From Thoreauomyces humboldtii (lineage: Eukaryota; Chytridiomycota; Chytridiomycetes; Spizellomycetales; Powellomycetaceae), in assembly GCA_027596035.1 (NCBI GenBank), contig JADGJA010000454.1, positions 1 to 18,036 of the forward strand: a stretch of 18,036 bases of DNA. The letters are read 5' to 3'. Positions 1-7,976 of the stretch are shown one piece after another. The position numbers and the translations under genes were made by a program. Every line of letters begins with the position of its first letter. The stretch's first letter is position 1. The notes under the pieces were generated by a model that saw only the letters and a program-made list of their open reading frames with translations, was not told where the DNA came from and made no database searches.

Positions 1-116
1 CCCCTCCCCCCTTCGTTCCCCACAGTACCTGAAGCCACTACCCTCGCGACGTTTCCAAACCTTCAGCAACTTTATCGCAACCAACTGGAATAACTCCTCC
101 CATATCCTGTCGTACT

Positions 117-3100
117 ATGGCTCCGATCGTCGTGGCTCCCCCAGGTTGGTTCCCATCTCTTGAACCGTCGTAGCCCGGAACGTCGCTGCACAGGTATTGA
201 GAACGTCCATTCCAGGAACGTATCCCACAGGGACCGTCCTTTCCGTCGGAAGTTCCAGGGTCCTCGTAGAGCGCTTTCTTGCTCAAGGTACCACTGCTAT
301 TCAGCCAGCTTCTCGGAAAATTGCTTCAGCGACGAGCGCTTTGGCCGTACTGCGCGAAGCTGACCATTTCGTTCAGGTGGCTTTGCGCATGTCTACGTTG
401 TGCGAGTGGGTGCACCGGGGGCAGTGGTGGTGGATCTGGAGACGTTGCAAAACTGCCCGGCAGCGGTCTTGAAGCGGGGAGCATGTCCCGACCGCGAAAC
501 ATTGGGCGACTTGGAGCAAGAGATCTCGGTCATGGTGAGAAACCGTCCACCGCCTCCCAACGGCGCAGCCGCACTTCCCGAGCTCACCGCAAAGCTTGAT
601 TCGCTAGCAACAACTGAACGGCCACAAGAATATCGTAAAATACATCGACTCGTCAGTTCAGAAGATGCGGAATGGTGGCTACGAGGTTCTGATATTGATG
701 GAACACTGTCGCGGCGGGCACCTGGTCGACTTCCTGAACACTCGACTTTCCAATCGTTTGACCGAGATGGAGGTTCTGACGATCTTCTCGGACATCTGTG
801 AAGCGGTGGCTCATATGCACTACCACGAACCTCCGATCATCCATCGCGACATCAAAGTCGAGAACGTTTTGATAGCCAACGACGGGACACACAAACTCTG
901 CGACTTTGGTTCGTCGACTATAAGAAGCATCCCTTCGGGCACATCCATGTCCGCGCAGGAGATTCGGCTGCTGGAAGAGGAGGTCGGAAAGTTCACGACT
1001 CTGCAGTACCGCGCACCCGAACTTTGTGATCTGTATCAAAAGCGGGGCCTGACGGACAAGATGGACATATGGGTACGAGAGATTAGAATGCGCCTACGAG
1101 TTGAGTAATGGCTACGATTTCTCATATCTCTATTCGGAACTCAGGCTCTAGGCGTACTTTTATATAAATTGTGCTTCTTCGTAAGTTCGTAAAACTGTCA
1201 GTTGGTCTGTCGCGACGAGCACACGATCTAAAGTCTCATCTTTTCCAGACAACACCCTTTGAAGACAGTGGAACGTTGGCGATACTTAATGTTCGATATA
1301 CGATGCCAATACAACCTCACTACTCGCGAAACATCCTTGGACTTATAGGTACACTTTGGAAGGTGCTGATAATGCAACGACAGAAACTGAGCAAACCTTC
1401 GAATCTCAGAGTCGATGCTTGTCGCCGAACCTGCTGCACGAGCGGACATATATCGAGTTTACTCAGATGTTTGCCGCATTCGTGGACTTCCCTGTAACTT
1501 GACGAGCGTGAGTGGCGGACGGTTCATCTTGACGAATGCCCACATCTGATTACTTTTGATAGAAACACTCCCCGCCGATATTGGCACCGACATCGTCCGG
1601 ATCTGGGACGCCCACTGCTGCCTCCACATATATAACGCCAAGTCAGATTTCCCATCAACCTAGCAATGTGGATATGCAGCAGAGCATGCAGCAGTATGCG
1701 GCCGCAGGCGCGCCATTTATTGCAAACATGAACGCTTCCGCTTCCGCTTCCACCTCCTCACCTATGCGCCGGGGTCGTCCTGTCCGGCATTCTAAAACAC
1801 CATCATCTGGCAGTGCAGCAGACATCAGCAGCAGTATTTCTCGCTTGAGCGTGGATGTTTCCGGCAGTAACCACAATCCTTTTGGAGAGCCGAAGCTTAT
1901 GAGCGCCGGCAGCAGCAACAGATTCACTGCTCCACCATCGCTATTCGCGGATTTTTCGAGCGACTCTGGGTCGGTTAACAATCTCGGAATGCCTTACGCG
2001 GACCCAGCCATGAACCGACTCACGATGCCACCGTCATTCTTTGCCAGCGTAAACTCATTCGAATCGCAATCAGCATCCCACGCATCCTTGGCTCCTGGGG
2101 ACCCATTCACGAACAATCAAGGCAGTCAGATGTTTGCCAACACGCGGGTGTCCAGCCTCGCCACTCCAACGTATACTCCTTCGCCGAGGGACCCTGGAGA
2201 AGCCATGGCGGGCTTAGCTAGACGAATGTCTGCTTTGCAGCAGCAACAGCAACAACAGCAACAGCAGCTTGCAGCAGCTTTCCCTCAGTCCACCAGTCAA
2301 AGTCAGGAACTTGATCCCTTTGATCCGTTCCGGCGAGACAATACTCGATCCATGGCAAATTTGAAAGTTGCTGCGAATACAAGTTCCAATCAGGTCACAC
2401 CGAATCACCAGTCACAGTTCTTGTCTCAAGCTTTTCCGAAGTCCACAAGCGAGGCTCGTCTCAACGCGCTCGGGGACTCGTCAACACGAGTTCACGGGCA
2501 CTCGCGAAATAAAAGCTGGGCTCAAGCGCGAACATCTCAGCCTCCCCTTGCCATCGTACATCCCCCATCGGTATCCAACGGGCATTCGCGAACCACGAGC
2601 AAAGACTCCTTTGGCACGTCTTCCGAGTCTTCAAGCGTAAACGTTGCAGGTCTCGTAAAGCAGTTTCAGCAGTCCTCTTTCACCGACACGCAAACTTCCA
2701 CGACTAGCAACCGCAGCGCCTTTGCGAGCGCCCAATCCGTCTTCTCGCAGCAAATGCAACCGGGAGGTTACTCGGGTCTGATGTCTCCAAGCCTTTCGAC
2801 CGCAGCCTCATCTCAGGGTCTATATAACGCGATCCCGACGCAACAGTATCCACCATACCCGCAACAGTCTGCGACTTCCGCACCTATGAAGCCACCGCGA
2901 AATCTGCAGCTTCCTCCGTCGCATACGCCCAAGGCGGCCTACCCTTCTGCACTCCCTTCTCCCATGACGCCCCTGCCACCGCCGCACAACTTCGATCCGT
3001 TTTCTCCGCCGCAACAGCAGGTGTACGGCGGGAACGGACAAGGCGGAGGGAACGCCTGGGATGCCTTCGCTTTGACACCACCCCAGAACCATCAATCACA

Positions 3101-3212
3101 ACCACCAATCCAGCAGTACATGCAGGGACCGCCAAGATCGCACTCGCTGGGTGGGGCGAATCCGAACGATCGGAAAGCGGATGAGTTCCTTCGAGGCCTG
3201 ATGGAGCGTTGA
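117..3212 (+). CDS. Ark1/Prk1 (NAK)-family serine/threonine kinase, 8 exons
   Basis: Exons are 117-144, 216-287, 377-534, 608-1072, 1145-1180, 1249-1348, 1410-1507 and 1563-3212, giving 868 aa. The kinase domain spans about residues 15-315. It has a glycine loop GGFAHVY (34-40), a candidate ATP-binding Lys66 (VLKR), HRDIKVEN (165-172) and DFGSS (185-189), followed by TLQYRAPE. These match the NAK family (Ark1, Prk1, AAK1, GAK), which regulates clathrin and actin-based endocytosis by phosphorylating coat and adaptor proteins. The tail (320-868) is Ser/Gln/Pro-rich and looks disordered. It has a run of about ten Gln near residue 545, DPFDPF and NPF motifs typical of endocytic adaptor binding, and ends in ADEFLRGLMER. 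The start has a good context (A at -3, G at +4), and joining exon 1 to exon 2 restores the usual PGT..PGT-like lead-in to the domain. All introns lie in the first 1.56 kb. Family assignment is firm; the exact orthologue and the first exon are less certain. Confidence 0.9.
2238..2267 (+). repeat. CAG/CAA repeat coding polyglutamine
   Basis: Ten consecutive glutamine codons with mixed CAG and CAA lie inside the last exon of the kinase gene. Mixed codons slow slippage, so the tract is probably moderately stable. It sits in the disordered tail, not in the catalytic domain. Confidence 0.9.
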
Positions 3213-3312
3213 GTTAACGCTGGACCTTTCGACTTCCTTTCTCCTCTTGTTTTCCTCCTGTATCATAGACCATCTCATCTCGAAATGCATTTTGCGTATG
3301 ACCGCGTCAAAA
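3136..3312 (+). repeat. Direct repeat copy A (3' end of kinase gene)
   Basis: This is the parental copy of a duplicated segment. It covers the last codons, stop and proximal 3' UTR of the kinase gene. Three blocks match copy B (4587-4681) base for base: 3136-3150 with 4587-4601, 3221-3237 with 4603-4619, and 3267-3296 with 4630-4659. Similarity fades about 15 bases after the last block (atgaccgc is shared, then mismatches). Confidence 0.8.
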
Positions 3313-4307
3313 GAGTTGCCAGTAAGCGACTTGGAGCTCCAGCGCGACGCTTGTGGAGACCGTTGTTCTCAGCGTTGCTGAAAAGGAAGAAGAAAACGCA
3401 TTTCCTCCCAGGAAAAGCGGGAGATCGTCAGAAGAGGTCGTTTGAGCGTCTGCGTTTACTCGGTCCAAATTTTGATGGGGCACTCCCCTATCGTTCAGCT
3501 TCGCGAAAAGAATGGGCGGCACGAGGTATACGAACCGCAGATTCCTACCTACAAGAACTACCGGTACGGTCCCTGATTCGCGTGGGAAAGGAATGGGCAG
3601 GACCCGCTTGCACTACATACGGTACTCTGGCGCGTGCGCCCTGCATGCACAAGGGCTCCTTGCAACAGTGCGTTCCAATGCCTTGCCTCCACTGCGTGGT
3701 CGTTTCCTTACCAGCGCCTGGACCTTAGGCCAGACGAGAACGCGTTATCAGTGGTGGACACCCATGACTCGCTCGCTCCCATTCCATCAAAGCACCCATC
3801 GTGAACATCATCTGGGTCACATTTCCCGGCTCTCTGGAGAATGATTAATGCAGGGATCTACCATCTATACGTCGATTCTGCCGGAGACCTTGTCAACGGT
3901 CCTCCTGTCAGCCCTTTCGAGTCCTGAACCACCCTGCCTGAGGATCATCCCTCACATGCGCAGTACGGTTCTCGCATCCCTCGCTGGACGCGTCACTGTG
4001 AAGGCCATTCATTCTCGTTCGTTGCCCGTGATCATTGTTTTTCATCTTTAGCGTTAAATAAAAGAGTCTACAAAGATTTGTCCTTGGCCGAAGCCGAAGG
4101 CCATCGGGTCGCCCGAGGGCAGACGGTCGCTTAGCCAATTCTCGCACCAGACCCTTGTTGCGCAGCGGCCTGTTGCTAGCGGCTTTGCATTGCAGCCTCG
4201 CGGACTGTTGCAATGCGGCTTTAAAACTAGCAGGGTCAGTGGGCTGGAGGAAAAGCCAGGAGGGATGGGCAGGATGCCCTCTATTTATACGAGTTCTCAG
4301 GTGGCTG

Positions 4308-4337
4308 GACTGTGCGGGACTGTGCGGGACTGTGCCT
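4308..4337. repeat. 10-bp tandem repeat, three copies
   Basis: The unit gactgtgcgg occurs at 4308-4317 and 4318-4327, with a third copy (gactgtgcct) at 4328-4337 that differs at the last two bases. It lies in the gene-free interval and has no evident function. Confidence 0.8.
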
Positions 4338-4532
4338 CACGTTCAGCCCCCAACGTCTGGGGCAGTGGCACAGTTTCCAACGCTTGAGAGGGAGGAAACA
4401 TCGAGTGGGGGTAAGTGCATTCCTGGTTCATAGGCCTTGGGTTTGGCTGCGGATGTCGATCTTCTGGCAAGACGCGTTCAGAAGTTTGGTAGTACAACTT
4501 GTGAATGAACAAGCATAGCCCCCCACCATGCC

Positions 4533-4545
4533 GTGTGACTCACAC
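4533..4545. promoter_or_regulatory. Palindromic TGACTCA (Gcn4/AP-1-like) site
   Basis: gtgtgactcacac is a perfect 13-base palindrome centred on TGACTCA, the consensus of Gcn4/AP-1-type bZIP factors. It lies between two convergent genes, not in front of a recognised start codon, so a regulatory role is uncertain. It could belong to a non-coding transcription unit or be chance. Confidence 0.25.
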
Positions 4546-4586
4546 AGCACCGTGCAGTTGCCATCCGACATCCCTCACTCCCCGGG

Positions 4587-4681
4587 GATCGCACTCGCTG
4601 GATGGACCTTTCGACTTCCCTTTTCCATTAGACCATCTCATCTCGAAATGCATTTTGCGGATGACCGCAGTAAAAGACTTC
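4587..4681 (+). repeat. Direct repeat copy B (truncated, displaced kinase 3' end)
   Basis: This is a derivative copy of 3136-3312. It retains the fragment coding for part of the kinase C-terminus (gatcgcactcgctgg) but jumps directly to the 3' UTR block, missing the counterpart of 3151-3220, which includes the last codons and stop. It also lacks about 18 bases of the UTR pyrimidine tract. It ends about 45 bases before the stop of the RS-protein gene on the opposite strand. It is non-coding as it stands. Confidence 0.8.
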
Positions 4682-4703
4682 TTATCAAAATGACCAAAAG
4701 AAT

Positions 4704-4721
4704 GATCACGAAATCGTGATC
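4704..4721. repeat. Perfect hairpin next to the stop of the RS-protein gene
   Basis: gatcacg-aaat-cgtgatc is a 7-bp perfect inverted repeat with a 4-base loop. It lies two bases beyond the TAA (4724-4726) of the minus-strand gene, so it would open that gene's 3' UTR. Polymerase II genes do not use bacterial-type hairpin terminators; an RNA-stability or chance origin is equally possible. Confidence 0.5.
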
Positions 4722-4723
4722 CA

Positions 4724-6016
4724 TTACCACGGGCAAGTGGCAGGTAAAGGCTTAGGGGTATTCGATATCGCCAATCGCACAGCGTTGCGAGCGTCCTCGT
4801 TTGAGACAGTATCCCTCGAGCCTTTGACTTTGACAGAAAGTCGATCGCCATCCGACGCTGTGTCGCTCTCTTCGTCAATCTCATCGCGTTTGGACTTCTT
4901 GCTCTTTTTCCGTTCTTTCTTCTTTTTTCGTTTCTCCTTAGCTTCCTTCTTCGCCCTTTTCTTTTCGCGCCTCACTTCAGTGTCGTCTCCCTTAACCGGT
5001 AAACTTTCCAGTCGTGCGATGTATTGTGCCAGACTGTCATCGTCGTAGTTGTCCATATCCAGCCCAGGATCATAACCGTCGGCGAAGAATTTGTCGAGCC
5101 TGGAAGACCCAATGGGACCACGACCCCGCTTGACAAGCGTTGGTCTCGGCGTCTTGACCGTAGAAGGAAAGACACGCAATGGTGGATCCCTTAGATCCGT
5201 TGATTCCAGTGTTTCGCGTAATGTCTCGGAACTGTGAGAGACCGGCAGTATCGTGGTTCTGCTCGTCGGTGCATCAGACTCTGGCGACCTCTCGGTCGTC
5301 CGACTTGGCGAAGGTGACGACCGTCGTCGCTTCCTACGCCTCTCGGAGGCCCCGGACGCTCGCGGAGATCGAGAACGGGATCGGTCTCTCCTTCGACGGT
5401 CCCGACTCCTCGATCTTCGACGTCCAGACTGCTCGTCCCGTCGTCTCCGCTGATCGCGCGTTCGCGTTTCGGCCTCCAGTCGCTCCTTTCTGAGCAGAGC
5501 GTCGTTGTGCGAGTCCGTGTCCCTGATCACCGAGGCCAGGAACCGTTTGTTGGGTTTCGGAAGCGCACTGAGGACCCAGTTCAGTCACGAGGGTCAACGC
5601 GTGACCCACCTGGAAAGTTCACGCAAAGAAAAAGAAACGTTACCTCTTCGGAGTGGTAAATGCGCTGATGCCAATCTCCTGATACCGTTTGTTGGAAGCC
5701 GCAGCCTCTTCCAGGATCTTGTCTGCTATGTATCGCTGCAGTTCGTCATCGTCGATGCTGGTGGGAACACCTCCAACCGCCTACCAAATGGAAGGGTTGA
5801 GAAACTTTCGTCTAAATTCCTCCGTCGCTGCACGACACGGTATTTTCCGGAAACACTACATACAGCCCGCATCAAACTGGAAACGACAGAGTTCAGCGCA
5901 GAGGCAGGTGCAGCAGAGTCGGTTCTCTTTGAGCTGGTACCTGGGGCAGCATGGATTTGGGCCCTTTTGCTGGAAGAACTGCTCGTCTGAGGAGTTTTCC
6001 GCGTCTTGTCGCTCAT
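4724..6016 (-). CDS. RS/K-rich nuclear protein, putative splicing-associated, 3 exons
   Basis: Exons read on the minus strand are 6016-5864, 5780-5644 and 5567-4724, giving 377 aa. The introns are 83 nt (donor GTATGT) and 76 nt. Visible parts in order: a Ser-rich start; an acidic helix-like segment around SIDDDELQRYIADKILEEA (about 59-77); a conserved-looking KPNKRFLASVIRDTDSHN block (101-118); an Arg-Ser/Arg-Arg rich region (about 135-190); a GRGPIGSSRLDKFFADGYDP block (about 245-264); and a Lys/Glu-rich, coiled-coil-like stretch (about 298-323). The RS and K-rich regions point to a nuclear RNA-processing role. As I recall, fungal proteins with the FL..I/V..TD.HN block are sometimes labelled as pre-mRNA-splicing factor 38B; I could not check this. 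The start chosen has A at -3. An upstream in-frame Met at 6154 is less likely because it would use most of the divergent promoter. Function is inferred only from composition. Confidence 0.75.
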
Positions 6017-6431
6017 GTTCCGCGTGAGGCAAGGATTCCAGCAGCTGGTATGATCGACGGGGGGTACTGTACTTGATCCGACTCTTGCTGGGGTGGGGGG
6101 GACGCAAGTGCTCTGAGCCTGTAAGTTCGTATGTATGGGAGGAAGAAGGTGCAAAACCTAAAGAAAGTTCTTAATTCGGCATGGGTCGAAAATTGTCCGA
6201 CTGTCCCTGTCCTCAGTGTCCTGTCCTGTCTCGTTTCGCTTAATCAATTCAATCAAGGAGAGAGGGAGCTCATAGAGAGAGGAGAAAAAAGAAATAAAAG
6301 AAAAAAAGACAAGGTCGCTCTAAAGAAAACCCATACCACATCCGATTTCCATTGCTCTGTTCAATCCAACCCTCACACACCGCGCGTTCACCTTCGAACA
6401 CACTTACGCTTTTCACGGCAAGGACTCCATC
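6017..6431. promoter_or_regulatory. Divergent promoter region with purine tract
   Basis: These 415 bases separate the divergent starts of the RS-protein gene (-) and the HMG-box gene (+), so both promoters should lie here. A purine-rich tract runs from about 6254 to 6314 (AG and A runs on +, pyrimidine-rich on -), and a C-rich stretch with cacacac follows before the HMG start. No clear TATA box is seen. No open frame here looks coding. Confidence 0.55.
6254..6314. repeat. Low-complexity purine (A/G) tract
   Basis: About 60 bases are nearly all A and G on the plus strand, interrupted only around ctcat at 6269-6273. Such homopurine/homopyrimidine tracts are common nucleosome-poor promoter elements in fungi. 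Its position between two divergent starts fits that role. Confidence 0.6.
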
Positions 6432-7638
6432 ATGCCTCCTAAGGGTTCCAAGATAAAGAAGAGCGCAGCCCTGGATGCTTTCATGGAGAGCGAGGCAGGA
6501 GTCAAGGTGGGCACCAGGTTCAAAAACGAAACGAACGCCACGCGCCGCGCACAGCACGACGCACGCGCTGGCCGCCGACCTTTACTCCCAAACTGACGCG
6601 TGGTCTATCAGCTCTTTACTGCCTTGGCTTCCTGCGCCGAAGGAATCCGTGGACTTACCGAGTTCATCCACGAAACCCTTCCCGCCCACCTGGCCGCAAA
6701 CACCCCTACACCAAAGGACCTCACGTCCGGCAAGAAACCGGCGAAGGACAAGGACAGAATCAAGCGATCCCCCACCGCCTACATCCTCTTCTTGCACGAT
6801 GTACGACCTCTCATCGTCGCGGAAAACAAGGACTGGCAGATGAAGCAGGTGACCATCGAAGGTGCAAGGCGATGGACAGAGGCCACGGACGAGGAGAGGG
6901 AGGTAGGTCAAACGATAGTTCCGCCGGTCAACTCAAGGGAGGGCGACTGTTTTATCTGACCTCTTCTGCTTACCTGCATAGCCTTACATCGCCAAGGCGG
7001 AAATCTTGCGCCGCAAGTACACGCAGGACCAGAACGCTTTGCGCGCCCAAAAGGGACTGCCTCCGTTGGCAACCGCACTTGCCAAGCGGCACGCGGCACT
7101 GGACCTCGAGGACAAAGCTGCAGCTCAGGCCAACGGAGACGATGAAACCACGAACGACGATGATGATGAGGGCGAGGGCGAGGGAGAGGAGGAGGAGGAG
7201 GAGGAGGACGAGGACGAGGACGAGGAGGAAGTGGTTGTTGCCCCAGTCGTCGCACCGAAACCCGTCGTGCCCTCGCCAAGCAAAGTCAAAGGAGCAAAGG
7301 TTGCATCCTCGATCACGAAGAACCACCCTAAGCCCGACGTTGCTTCGCCCGCCGCTACCAAGCAGACCGCCTCAGCATCGAAAGCAAAGTCGACAGGCAA
7401 GGCGACCGAGACCCCCATCTCTACGCCGTCCAAGGCTCCCAACGGTAGTGCTAAGCGCAAGTCGGACCATGCAGCCGCTTCGGAACCCTCGGACTCTGTC
7501 AAGAAGATCAAGAAGGTGAAGAAGCACGCCTTGCCTTCTGAGACCGCATTGGAGGGCCTGCCTGCAAAGAGCCCGAGAGCCGACGGCGCTCCTCCCAAGA
7601 AGAGGGGTCGCCCACCGAAGCACCCCAAGCCAGAGTAG
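6432..7638 (+). CDS. HMG-box protein with C-terminal AT-hook, 3 exons
   Basis: Exons are 6432-6506, 6612-6902 and 6982-7638, giving 340 aa; the introns are 105 and 79 nt. The N-terminus starts MPPKGSKIKKSAALDAF. Residues 26-60 may form a helical segment. An HMG box covers about residues 74-143: KRSPTAYILFLHDVRPLI, then W-containing helix 2 and RRWTEATDEERE, which is split by intron 2 before PYIAKAEILRRKY. It is followed by an Asp/Glu run (about 165-193), an Ala/Ser/Lys/Pro-rich linker with nuclear-localisation-like clusters, and an AT-hook core RGRPP (330-334) at the extreme C-terminus. Architectural DNA binding and bending in the nucleus is the family role. The combination of HMG box, acidic tail and AT-hook resembles Nhp6/HMGB-type and other chromatin proteins; which complex it joins is unknown. 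The start has A at -3 and all joins keep frame. Confidence 0.85.
7171..7231 (+). repeat. GAG/GAC-rich acidic-tract repeat
   Basis: A run of GAG, GAC and GGC codons encodes the Asp/Glu tract of the HMG protein. Its complement makes a long Ser-rich antisense open frame, which is an artefact of this repeat. Confidence 0.8.
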
Positions 7639-7976
7639 ACCTTCAACGTATTCCTCACGCCTTGACGTGTTTTTTTTTATGCACCGGCTCCCGTTTTTTC
7701 AAATGGGAAGGGCGTCTGCCGCCTGTACTAGTACTTCGGACCTTTTTGGACTTTTGTGGACTTTTGGGTTTGTCGTTAGCACAGCCACTTTCCACTTCTT
7801 CCCTCGTGGGACTTTCCGCAGCAACTGCTCGCAACATCTGCTCTACTTGAACCGTATATATCTTAGTGGAGGTGGGTGGGGTTGACATCTTGCATATGGC
7901 TAACGGATATTCTTGCGACCCTTCCGACCATGTCCTGATCGTCTCATTCCCACGGTACAGTGGAATCAACGCACGC
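7639..7976 (+). other. Intergenic: HMG 3' UTR and TRF4-like promoter
   Basis: This stretch holds a T-run after the HMG stop (7671-7679), a short tandem repeat of tggacttttg (7747-7756, 7757-7766, with a degenerate copy before it) and a TATA-like sequence at 7855-7861. The frame of the downstream gene stays open back through this region to about 7866, with an upstream in-frame ATG at 7896, so the boundary is soft. No separate gene is supported. Confidence 0.5.
7855..7861 (+). promoter_or_regulatory. Possible TATA box of the TRF4-like gene
   Basis: TATATAT lies 122 bases before the ATG at 7977 and 41 before the ATG at 7896. If it is used, transcription would start near or after 7896, which favours 7977 as the start codon. 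This rests on motif and distance only. Confidence 0.3.

Larger units (their letters stand above)
3213..4723. other. Gene-free interval between convergent genes
   Basis: About 1.5 kb lies between the stop of the kinase gene (+) and the stop of the RS-protein gene (-). Open frames here (the longest is about 147 codons at 3285-3728 on +) show no recognisable domain, no low-complexity pattern like the neighbouring proteins, and no convincing splice-joined model. The interval holds the two copies of a duplicated kinase 3' end near its edges, a 10-bp tandem repeat near 4308, an 8-bp inverted repeat at 4187-4194/4209-4216, an AATAAA hexamer at 4057-4062, and a palindromic TGACTCA site at 4533-4545. 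It could be a decayed duplication, a remnant of an inserted element, or the template of a non-coding transcript; I cannot tell which. Confidence 0.6.

Noticed and set aside
3285..3728. 147-codon plus-strand open frame in the gene-free interval
   Set aside because: It begins inside the duplicated 3' UTR block, has no recognisable motif, and no splice extension improves it. Kept only as part of the unexplained interval.
4187..4216. Inverted repeat gcattgca/tgcaatgc as a possible mobile-element end or structured RNA
   Set aside because: Only 8 bp with a 14-base loop, no target-site duplication and no second end found; too weak to call.
5505..5990. 161-codon plus-strand open frame
   Set aside because: It lies opposite the exons and both introns of the RS-protein gene and has no domain; the minus-strand model has consistent splice sites and phases.
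7125..7658. Ser-rich 177-codon minus-strand open frame
   Set aside because: It is the complement of the GAG/GAC acidic tract and Ala/Lys-rich tail of the HMG protein.
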